A stretch of 64,000 nt of DNA from Membranipora membranacea. Lineage: Eukaryota > Bryozoa > Gymnolaemata > Cheilostomatida > Membraniporidae. Below the pieces are notes generated by a model. The model was not told where the DNA came from. It did no database searches and saw only the letters and a list, made by a program, of their open reading frames with translations. The stretch is from NCBI GenBank assembly GCA_914767715.1, contig OU612066.1:18700283-18764282 (forward strand). Reading direction: 5' to 3'. Below are positions 37,901 to 47,626 of the stretch, in pieces; positions within the stretch are counted from its first letter, which is position 1, and every line of letters starts with the position of its first letter. The translations under genes were made by a program, and so were the position numbers.

Positions 37901-40900
37901 GCATTGGCATGGTTGTGGATAGGAGTTCATAGGCACATTCGCACCGACCAAATCAGATTGTTATCTTTTCACCATAGCGCCTCAAATACTTCAAATTTGT
38001 CTACGTTCCTAAGTCCATGCACAAAGATCACGTGAGAAAATTTTACATCCAACATTAAGACTTCTTGTTGCAACTGTAGCGGTGATGCAAAATGACTCAA
38101 TTGGTTCATTGAGGTATTCACAAATCCTTGGCCGTTGAACATAATAGACTTACTGCAAAAGAACATGGATATGATTCCAAACACGAGTGGGCAGTTATTC
38201 CTCCTGACAAAGCAGATGATATACAATCCACCAACTCCCAGTAGTGATAATATTAAGTTCACTGAAGCCATGATCTGTACCACTATGTACCAGTCTGTAA
38301 AACATAAAATGTGATCAATCAACATCTCTCCGGCGTTGAGCAACCTGATAAATACTGGCTACAATAGACCCTCCAAACAATGTATATCTACAGACCATGT
38401 CGACACACTGGGAACCGTCTGCTTTGAGGTATGAAAGCAATACCGGCAAAAGTAACCTAACCCTGTAATATATGGCTAGTAACACCAAGGAGTAATTACT
38501 TGGTAAAACTGATATATATATATAATATCAATAGCTAGTAGGCCTATAAGAACGAGGAGGTATTAACATGGTATAAACAGCTACTACAGTAACAGCACAA
38601 CTTACTAGGGTTAAGGATAGTCCATCTAATGTCCTCGAGGTAGCTTGAGTATATCCAGTGACAGCCGTACATGGGTACTCCATTGTTGTAGTTATATCTG
38701 GGATCAAAATAAGTGTCCAAGCAAAAAGTCCACAACCCTGCCATATCTATTCCAATTGTTGAGTCTCTATCATATGTGTATATCCATGATGGCAGGGCAA
38801 ATGCTAGGATCCCTGATATAGTGGAGATTGTAGCTAGTACTATACCAATCACAAACCATGTCTGTTGTGTCTCCATGATTAGTACTGGAGTGGAATGTAT
38901 GAAAAGCTAATGATATCTTCCTTCTCTGCCAGTCACCTCACTCACTTTTCAACCACCTTACTAGCACCTGTTAGATTGAATTGACCCATTTAGTTTGTGA
39001 TGGTCATGTGACTTGGTATTCTACTGGTAAAGGGTGTGACAACTCTCAATCATTCTGGCTAGCTTTGTCAATTATCAGAGCTTGGAGAGTGGGTCACAGA
39101 ATCATGGTGAGTGGGAAAGAGTGAAGATAATTATTGGCGTTATGTATGTGCGTATTGAGCTTACACGATGAACATTGATAACGGTAAGGCAAGTTAATGT
39201 GTGAAATATTTTGAAAATCCAGCATAACGAGAGCTGGCGCCACAAATGTGCAGTTATATTGCTTTGAGGTTATTATGCTACAGATATCTATGCAACAGAA
39301 TTCCTGTCATCTGGCCTATAAGCCATAAATGACAAAACTTCTATTTTAGATCAGGTTTTATTTCAATATATGAAAATATGTATCTGACCGCCATTTAAAA
39401 GGTGGAACAAAAGATGTCAAGATTGAAAAAAGAACCAAAAAAGACAATAGCTGGAATACACATTGTTATATCGTATATAGTATGCAATATATACAGTCAA
39501 GAGGGCAGTGGCTCTGGTTTGGTAAATAATTATGAAGTACATTGATGACTGAAGCCTAAGAATAACAGGTTCATTGGTAAAAAACACATTCATATCTCAC
39601 TTTATATAAACTCAAATCAGTCGAATAACATGAATCACACAAAACTTTGTACAATCTGTGGAATGTTTGGGAGTACAAAATGAAGATCTGAACAAAGCAG
39701 ATTTTCGAATAAAATAAAAAAACATACGGAAAATAGAGTCATACACAACACAATCATAGATTCAAAGACTCAATCAAACAATCAGACTGTATTACTATCC
39801 CAGCAGTTACCAGCAAATGTTACCACTTCAAAACAAGCTGTTCTCATCATCATTGTTTTCTGTCTATTCTAAGTGTCACTATTAAACATTGCCATCGGAA
39901 TTACTCGGGACCAATATACATCATGAACTAACAGCATTCACCATTAACAATCAACCATCATTCAATCTTCTTACGTACATGCAACCACCCAATCACTGTC
40001 TAAATCATTCTCGCTTTTTACAGATAACTCAAATGCACTCTGATATGCGGATTCTGGTATGTGGTATTACCCATTAGTGAAACAAGTTACACAATTTAAT
40101 TTAATAGCATAAGTTCATAAGTCCATACATCTTAAAAATTGAAACCAACTGTAATATAATATATTTAACTTAGCAGAGAAAGAGCTGAACACATCTAAGT
40201 GGTATGTAAGTATTAAATGTATATGAAGATAGTAATAACTATACAATGAAGCTTCCGCAGGGTCCGCAGGTCCATAGAGTTTTAGTAGGATAAAGATAGG
40301 GTGTCAAGTAGTAACAGTAACCATGGATACAGGCTGTATCATATTTGCCAGCTACAAAACAAGTAAATTCTGGTTAATTCTTGTCGGCAAATGAGCTTAG
40401 GAAGATAAAAGTACTACACAAAACTATGCCTTGGCCTTCACCACTATACACTCCACACGCAGTGAAGATATACTCCCCATACTGAGTTTTATTTTACACG
40501 ATGGTAACAGAGAAGGATATATAGATACAACATACAGTGGTGCGCGTACCACTACACAACACACAGGTCTTCAGCTAGAAACCATGAGTCAAGCGCTGTT
40601 TCGAGGTCTTCTGTAGTACAACCTCCTCAGGGCCGGCCCCAGCAGCATGAAGCCAACCCTGTGTGTTGATGAGCATCTCAATGAATCTCATCGATCCCTC
40701 AGTGCATTTTTCTAAGTTTCGGTGGTTTGACATAATTGGTGTGTTTACGCTGTTGAGCAACCAGGGAGGCTGCCAACTCGTCATTGTTTCAGTGCAACAA
40801 TGTTCGCCCCCATCACTCTCATGCTTATACTCTAAGCCAAACCAGTGCAGGGAGGATTGCTTTCCATCAACTCATCGGCGCAACATCGCTGATTGTCAAG

Positions 40901-43900
40901 GGACCCCACCTCGTGCCATAGTTCACTACTCAAATTCACCTCATTGAGCATAGTACAACTCAAACACAAGTCAGAGAGATGTATATAATATTGTTTGATC
41001 TCTTCTCCAGGGAATGTTTTTGAGAAGCCATCACAATGCTACATACTTTCTCACATCAGGTCAATTATCACCTTGAATCTAATAACTATATCTCACAAAC
41101 ATGACATCTCAGTGCCTCAATCAAGCTTGAAAAGTAAATTATTGATTTTTACCTGTCTTGTTTACCAAAGTATTGAATTTCTTATAATTATTATCGTGGG
41201 CTTAATACTGCACAAAGATTGTACGGGATGGATAAGAAGCTGGGATATATGGGCTGTTAGCTATATCAACCTGTCATTCTGGCTGACTAGCAGGCAACCA
41301 ACTTTTGTTCAGACTTTACAGGAACAAGCAAGCAAGCAGATCGTTTATTATATCGGCCACAAGTAAATTCTTATTTATAACAGATATAACTGGTGCATAG
41401 TTCACATCTTGGTTGGATATCTATTATTTGGTAACGTCACAGGCCACATGTTATCAGTCAGAAGTCATAAGTAAATATAACGGCACTTGCCTACCTTCTT
41501 ACTGTTGTATATATCATACATACTCTTATCTGCCCTGCCTAAATCCTTAGAACAAACAACCACAACTTATAATCTAAGCTCAGAATAAGAATTATAACAA
41601 GAAGGAAACCTGACATTGCCCCTGCTACGAGACGTTGTCATCCATATGTCTACCATGCATATGTCTACCATTCATATGTCTACCATTCATATGTCTTACC
41701 TTCTATGGCATATCCTTGCCATATTTTGCGTTGCGTCTCTTCTTTAATTCCTGTTCTCATTCTACAAAACACATAAGGATCACTGCTGCATTTCATTGAC
41801 ATCAATTTGTTGTGTTCAAGAAAGATAGCTCAACCTTTTACGATGATTTACCACCTGTTTCTACATGTTTATGAGGGGGGAGGCTGATCGGCTGATTTTT
41901 ACAGGCATGGATTCGCAAGCCTCAATTAGGTGGCTGTAAGAATTTTCTTCTAATTACATACACCGTAAACGTTATAGTTCTCTGAAAGTTGATCTGCTGT
42001 ACACTCGCAAGCTAGCAAAGCCATATGCTGACACCGCTATCCAAGTTCCCCCTCCCCTATACGTTAGCTTTCACTCACGTTGAGATAGAACAATGTATCT
42101 TAGTGCTTAGTATGGACAAGCTTCTACTGCCAGAAATAAGCAAATTATTTTCTTACCTTTTTTCCAGATAAGTCCAGCCTCAATAAATTGCCTTCACCAA
42201 GCTGACCAGGTAATTGTGCTATCACATTCAGACAACAGTATCCTAGCCTGTTGCTGCTATGATAGCACAACAATTTACTCTTCAGACGAGAAATAATCTC
42301 CCGTCATTATCCCAGCTATCCTGATCCGCCTCCCAAGCCTCACTATCATAGGCTACCAATGTCACCTACTTAAATCTCCAACTTAGCATGAGATTTATTA
42401 TTTAGTATTCAATGCCTCAGTGGTTAAGCCTTCGCCTGATTTGCATATCAATACCAAACACTTGAACATTGATAAAATAGACAAGCTTGGGAAAGCCTCT
42501 GCGCACAGGTATTGTTAAATAAAGCTTATAGAGAATATGGCTTAGATGGCGTATTGAGGCATGAAGTCGTCTTTATAGTGATCTATATTTGATAATAATA
42601 TAGCATGACTGGAGATGAATAATGAAATACTGAATCAGATTTTATCATCAAAGTTTTCTGAGTCATAATGAAATCAAGCAATTTATCCAACAACAGATAA
42701 ATAAGAATGGGAATGGCGCAATTTCAGAAACTGTCACTGCTTTGTTTTTTTTTTACATTCGCTTATATAAATGACATTTCTTTATCTTCACCGACACATT
42801 TGGCCCATGGGGTTCAGTACAATTATCCGAATCGCTGGTACAGTGCCCTTGAGCTTGAGCGTGCAAAAATATTTTCAAAGGTAACTTTAAAAATAATTGT
42901 AAGCTGAAATCTATATTTGTCTGTAGCTGTTGCTCATAGTTATCCACCATAATTTTCTATTTTCAGTTTTCTATGAACCAGCCGATGCGGATAAGTCAAC
43001 TAAACCATTCAAAGCTGGAGCAGAAAACACAATAAATTATATCAAACCTAACCTACTGGAGCTGACTGAGATATACCAACATATAACAGGCGAGTAGAAC
43101 TATCCCTTATTCTGTTCATCAATGTAGACTCCCATTCGATCAACAGGACCGTTCACGTGTATTGCTAATTAGTGATTTTAATGAATTCGGTGAATGAGGT
43201 GTTTATGCGCTGTAAATGTGCCATGTCATGCTCGTATTAATACATACAGATCATCATATATCCCCCCATGTTTTATCTATGTCCAGTATGAGCCATTTCC
43301 ATATAATCGCCTGCTTGAGTACACTGTCTACTGATGAGTTAAATACGTCTGTCTGTGTGGTTAAGAGAGTGCAGGCAATGTTCAGCATTCATCCCTACTT
43401 TAGGCAGGTAGTTGTTGCGTAACTCCCCGCATTAGGTAGGTGTAATGTTTCAGCAAATTAAATTGTCCTCTCAATGCAAAGTGGTAGATAACTCCACTAT
43501 TAAAGAAGCTTGACAATACTGATACATTTTTTTTTACTTTATTGGCATAATTTTCATTTGATGAGAATGTTTACAAAATCAGCCATCGAGAAAAAACAAA
43601 AAAGGGAAAAAAAATTTCATTCAAGATGTCTTAAAAGATGATCAGAAAATTACATTTGAATGATTTAAAATTGATTATTGAACGTAAATTAAATGGTATA
43701 TTGTTGAAAGTAGATGCTGTAATATTATCTAAAAATTCAATTGAAGTCGGGTGTAGCTTGGAAATGTCCCTCAAATTGAAATTGCGCATCAAAATTTTAT
43801 ATTGTGATCACAATAGCATGATCAGTATTTGAATCAATGGTGGTCAAAAACTACTGCTATTTTATGGAAATTACAATTTGTGTAAAGTCTACTGCGGAGT

Positions 43901-45163
43901 TGGATGAGATTGGTCTACGGGTTAATGAAAACCTATATTACCATTCTTCTACAGGCAAAACTATAGACCGAATAGACACGCAATCCGATAATTTACTGGA
44001 CTACATATCAGATATCTGCCTACACATATCACAGTACATTCCTAACATACTAGTGACTGTCGGTGCTAAAGGGGTGATATACTGTACAAACAGGGCGGAT
44101 TATGGGAGCAGTACGAGTGACTGCGCCACTGTAATCAAGGTTTGTAGGATGATTTATCTGCTATGTCTATTGTTTTAGTTTTATCATCAAATGTAGCAAA
44201 AGGAAAACAATTTTTGGATTATCATTAACCTAAGTCCTAAATCATTAACCCACTCTGGTGAAACACAAGTATAAGTATAAATGTAACATGGATCTATCCA
44301 AGGAGTTAGAGACTCCTTGATCTATCCAGACACGTAAGACCTCACAAATTTACTATTGTGATAAATAATCTATTTATTATTTAAATGTATTGGGTTGTGT
44401 TTATCATATTGGATTTTCTTGGAATGTAAATGACCATAAGCTGTGTATCGTCATGTTTTAAGTCCAAATATGTCTTTGTATATGTATTAACATTATTGTA
44501 GAGTTCAGCCGATCAGGTTTGTCTCCACATGGCTGCTCAGCGGACTAGCAATATAAAGAGTGTCTCGGGAGCTGGTGATTGGTCAGTATCCTCATATCTA
44601 CTAATACACTTAAAGAGGGAAGCACAGATTTTTGTGTTTTTTTTACGAAGATTCTATAGAGAATAGATATGTATAAGTTGTGAACCCAATTATTCGTTGT
44701 AAAAAGCATGTTCTGTCCAGTACGAGTGGAAAGATGGATTTGTTACAATAACTGACAAGCAAGCCGTGAAATTCGGTGTAGACACTGGCACTGGTAAAAG
44801 ACATAAACATAGAAAAATCAGGTCTCTGGAAAAAAAATGTATTGTCAGATGTCCTAAAAAGCAGTCTCGGCCCCAAGCACCTCTATACCTCATGGTGCGG
44901 TAACGCCCTGATGGGCATTTATTTAGAAATTCTTTTATAAAGTGGTCCTCATCATGAATGTATCTAAGAGCGAGTGACTTAGTTTGGGTGATATTTTCTC
45001 TCTGTGTTACAGTTTGGCAGCAGCGTTTATATATGGACAGCTGGGAGGATTGAGTATAAGTAGAAGTTTAGATTTAGGCCTTAAAGCAGCATCATTATCT
45101 ATACAGGCTTATGAAACAGTACCAGGAGACATTGCAACTCTAGTCAATAACAATATTATATAA
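28920..45163 (+). CDS. Bifunctional pseudouridine-5'-phosphate glycosidase / PfkB-family (pseudouridine) kinase
   Basis: Degrades pseudouridine: the kinase half phosphorylates the nucleoside and the glycosidase half splits its 5'-phosphate into uracil and ribose 5-phosphate (family knowledge). Exons: 28920-28968, 29127-29277, 29551-29731, 30095-30269, 30763-30963, 31344-31434, 31696-31833, 32389-32557, 32908-33069, 33555-33683, 33994-34108, 42967-43089, 43955-44139, 44502-44581, 45013-45163; 2,100 coding bases, 699 residues, all phases consistent. Glycosidase landmarks, residues about 20-350: [17 protein letters not shown] (catalytic Glu), MSGKAYIGV (Schiff-base Lys), [11 protein letters not shown] with MDVSADL (metal Asp), [13 protein letters not shown] linker rich in Lys, Ser and Thr follows. 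PfkB landmarks: [23 protein letters not shown], and GAGDCLAAAF with the catalytic Asp. The N-terminus could be a weak mitochondrial presequence. Intron 11 is 8.9 kb and holds two genes. Confidence 0.95.
30439..30477. repeat. Perfect 19-bp-arm palindrome
   Basis: Arms ataagctgaatcagacatt and its exact complement around a single central base, in intron 4 of the pseudouridine gene. Confidence 0.85.
33290..33377. mobile_element. Short terminal-inverted-repeat element, one of a small family
   Basis: Bounded by gggagttaat and its complement attaactccc. The right half (agttgcccacttattgaact, then gttcagagag) recurs at 26213-26259 and, more diverged, at 60288-60340. Noncoding; probably a miniature DNA transposon. 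Confidence 0.5.
34730..36180 (-). CDS. Claudin-like four-transmembrane protein, copy A, nested in host intron
   Basis: Exons 36180-35925, 35520-35371, 34962-34730; 212 residues. Four membrane segments: near residues 8-30 ([20 protein letters not shown]), 90-115, 118-140 region, and [20 protein letters not shown] near the end. The first extracellular loop has the PMP22/claudin-superfamily pattern: Trp in SPYW, GLWEAC, then a second Cys in YNGCWW. The tail is Ser/Gly-rich. It lies wholly inside intron 11 of the pseudouridine gene, on the opposite strand, 1.1 kb downstream of a paralogue with the same first two intron positions and phases. Junction or epithelial function is inference; it could be nearer to LHFPL or Clc-like proteins than to true claudins. 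Confidence 0.85.
37256..37261 (-). terminator. Probable polyadenylation signal of claudin-like copy B
   Basis: AATAAA on the minus strand, 41 bases downstream of the copy B stop codon. Confidence 0.5.
37302..38876 (-). CDS. Claudin-like four-transmembrane protein, copy B, nested in host intron
   Basis: Exons 38876-38606, 38294-38154, 37723-37659, 37487-37302; 220 residues, phases consistent. Same layout as copy A: helix 1 ([20 protein letters not shown]), loop with PSW, GLWTFC and MYGCHW, three further helices including [20 protein letters not shown], and a basic tail ending FRGEY. Both copies break their first exon in phase 1 after an Asn-Pro and their second in phase 1 after the third helix. 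Copy B has one extra intron. They are therefore tandem duplicates that have diverged well. Nested in intron 11 of the pseudouridine gene, antisense to it. Confidence 0.87.
38900..42966. other. Rest of pseudouridine-gene intron 11
   Basis: Contains the putative 5' region of claudin-like copy B, a 15-bp tandem repeat near 41640-41700 (ctaccattcatatgt, about four units), and an unrecognised open stretch at 40575-40868. No further gene can be supported. Confidence 0.5.
40575..40868 (-). other. Unrecognised open, protein-like stretch inside intron 11
   Basis: The minus strand is open for almost 300 bases with protein-like composition ([49 protein letters not shown]). The plus strand is also largely open across 40663-40947. 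No splice partners, start context or family could be assigned. It may be an exon of an unmodelled gene, a decayed element or chance. Confidence 0.25.
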
Positions 45164-45493
45164 CAGTATGTACGATAGCATACAGATTTTCTCTACCATC
45201 ATTTTCATTTTATATCATAACTTTTCTCCATTTTGAAATCCCCTAAAGTTGCATTCTAACAGAATATGATCAATAATTTCATTTTTACCGACTTCAACTG
45301 GTGCCCTCTGCAGGATTCTTTTTGTTAAAATGTAGCGGACCACGCAAATTTCCATATTTGTGATTTATTATGTTGTAATATAATGTGCATTTGAGAATCA
45401 ATTCAAAATTTATTGCCGCTTCTCTTTTCTATTCTTGTGATTTTGATATTAACTCAATGTTTATGTAAGCTGATACCAAGTTCACAGTTTATT

Positions 45494-45499
45494 AATAAA
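45494..45499 (+). terminator. Probable polyadenylation signal of the pseudouridine gene
   Basis: AATAAA 330 bases downstream of the stop codon, followed by TG-rich sequence. Confidence 0.5.
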
Positions 45500-45656
45500 G
45501 TAATTGTTACATAATACCTACCTTCTCTCATATGCTGTTTCCCATCCATTATATATATTCATCCATATTAGATTCAGTTTATTCCTTTGTCTTTGCCTTT
45601 GCAGTATATCTTCTCAAAGGTTTAATACTCGATAGAATTACTGTTACTCAGAAATC

Positions 45657-46010
45657 ATGGATATTTTCTCCTACATTGCTGCTTTACTGATCATAGTTAT
45701 CACAACTACAACCACAACTACAACCACAACTACTTCTACTACCATTCCCTCCCAGATATTGAACAAAAGAGGCTGTACAGTTTTGGAGAAAGAATCTGGT
45801 ACAAAGTACATCCAGTTCAGTTACAGCACAGAATGGGTGGAGGAGTTACGATATCAGAGGTTCATGTGCTCAGAATGCTGCCGTAAACATCAGTACCAGT
45901 ACGATGTCAGTAAATATGATATACTACCACTGACTCAAAACATCACATGCTTCTGTCAGCACCTTGTACCTGATAACCCAGTGGGTTATAGGAGTATGGT
46001 CATTTACTAA
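45657..46010 (+). CDS. Possible small secreted Thr-rich, Cys-rich protein
   Basis: An intronless 117-residue frame. It begins with a hydrophobic signal-like stretch (MDIFSYIAALLIIVI), followed by an almost pure threonine run from an (acaactacaacc)n repeat, then a compact domain with six cysteines (RFMCSECC, NITCFCQH and one more). The layout of signal, mucin-like Thr linker and Cys-rich head is common in secreted or adhesive peptides. An aataaa lies at about 46096. No homologue recognised; it could also be one exon of a longer gene or a chance frame. Confidence 0.4.
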   Translation: MDIFSYIAALLIIVITTTTTTTTTTTSTTIPSQILNKRGCTVLEKESGTKYIQFSYSTEWVEELRYQRFMCSECCRKHQYQYDVSKYDILPLTQNITCFCQHLVPDNPVGYRSMVIY

Positions 46011-46299
46011 AACTGTGACTGGAAGATTAGAAGTCAAACATTGCGAAGTATTGGTTGTGATCTACATGTATTTATTTATATGGGTTTAAAAATAATAAAC
46101 TTGATGATATACAGGTGCACCCAATCATTCTATGGGAGATATCTTTATTTTGGATATCAGTGGGCGTTATCTAAGATAAAATGTGTCATTAGGCGATTAC
46201 TATGCATGGGATCTCTGGTAGTAAAAAGATTTGAATAGTGGAAATCACCCTGGCCTGACAATGCATTCATATACTTACAACACTGGTTCAGGGTTCAGG

Positions 46300-46470
46300 G
46301 ATAGCTCAGTGCTAGAGGCGTGTGACTTAGGATCAAATGGTCCTGCGTTCGAGCCCCACCGGGAACACTGTTTGTCTAGTATTACCTGACTTGGCTGTCG
46401 CTGGCCATTCACCCTAGCTGACCTGGAACAATTAACGGATGCGGACTGGCACATGCTCGAAGTCTTCAGA
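46300..46470 (+). mobile_element. tRNA-like SINE head, family C
   Basis: The plus strand reads gggatagctcagtgctagag (box A-like) and about 40 bases on gcgttcgagcccc (box B-like), as in a tRNA. The implied anticodon arm and acceptor do not pair as a functional tRNA should, so a tRNA-derived SINE or tRNA pseudogene is favoured. Confidence 0.5.
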
Positions 46471-47626
46471 AATTGATGTTGAGCATTACTCGGTACGAAA
46501 CGAAACATGTCCTTTCCTACATCACCATAACAGTAAGCTCTCCCTCCATTTTTTAAAACGAACCCATTTATTCTTACTCATAGCATTCAAACTGTTGTGA
46601 TCTTGACTAGGCATTGATAAACTAGACAATAATTACCACAAACTGAAACTAGTAGGTAACTATCATTTGAGTACATCTCAGAATACGATATGGATGACAA
46701 TACATGCCAATGTAGCTCAAGCTATACGTTTTTTTCAGTAACCGTTTATTGTTCCAAGGTGTCATATATAATCGGAGTTGTCTGCTAATTATGCAAGAGA
46801 GTAAAACTTGATTTGATTATACCAATGATTCTACAAACCTATAGGATACATTTTACTTGATTTTAAAATTTGATTCTTTAAAGTTCTCCATGATAGCTGC
46901 CGAGGGAATTCAGCCTTAGTTTTCACCATTATTTTGATACTGAACTAGCCAAGAATAACCTGTGAATTACATATAAAGTTTAATTCGTGTAATCACAGCT
47001 ATATGGTCACCATTCATAGGAGATTGAAATGGGATTATCTATGCTGCATGGTCAACGATGTTGCAATTAAAAATAAAGCTTTTGTTCGCTAGTATCATGT
47101 AAAATCATAGAATGTGTATCATTGTGCGTCATCATTTCAACAACTAAGTAATTGGAGCAGATTGGAGCTTGAGTACTTAGGATAATCTGTATGAAAGAAC
47201 CATTTCCTAACATGGATTAGAAACCTAACTGGCTTGTAGCAAACCTAGGCATGAAGTGATCAGGAATTCAGAAATAAACCTCAGGAGAGTTTATAACTGT
47301 TGGACAGCGGATTGATTGATTGTTACGGTAATACTTTGAATAAAGTGTGCTTTTATTTCACAGTGTGATTCCTGATGGAATAAATTTCTTGCATGGTAAC
47401 CCTGAACCTAGCTGCACTTGATGGCAGGCATATTTGGTAAATGAGTGCAGAATTTTGGAGAACAACAATTAGCAGCCATTCATTATGTGAACAGGACTCT
47501 ACATTTATTACATTGAGTCTCATCCATACCTGTTCTCTGATTATACAATTCTTGTTGTGTTATCCCCCATTAAAGACAAGACAAGCCAGAGTGGAATCAT
47601 TCTATTTTTTATCATAATTCACATTA
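46471..47626. other. Intergenic region
   Basis: AT-rich with no open frame of note. On the minus strand an AATAAA at 47519-47514 may serve the multipass-protein gene that ends at 47627. Confidence 0.5.

Noticed and set aside
42707-42904. Plus-strand frame with a signal-like start and a possible donor (tcaaag/gtaact) just before exon 12 of the pseudouridine gene
   Set aside because: Its donor phase does not fit exon 12 and no other partner exon was found; too close to the host acceptor to be a separate gene.
43638-43832. Plus-strand frame between exons 12 and 13 of the pseudouridine gene
   Set aside because: Exons 12 and 13 join directly in phase, and the frame is Lys/Ile/Leu-rich as expected from AT-rich intron sequence.
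46305-46378. Functional tRNA gene
   Set aside because: Box A and B are present, but acceptor and anticodon stems do not pair and the sequence continues as a repeat body.
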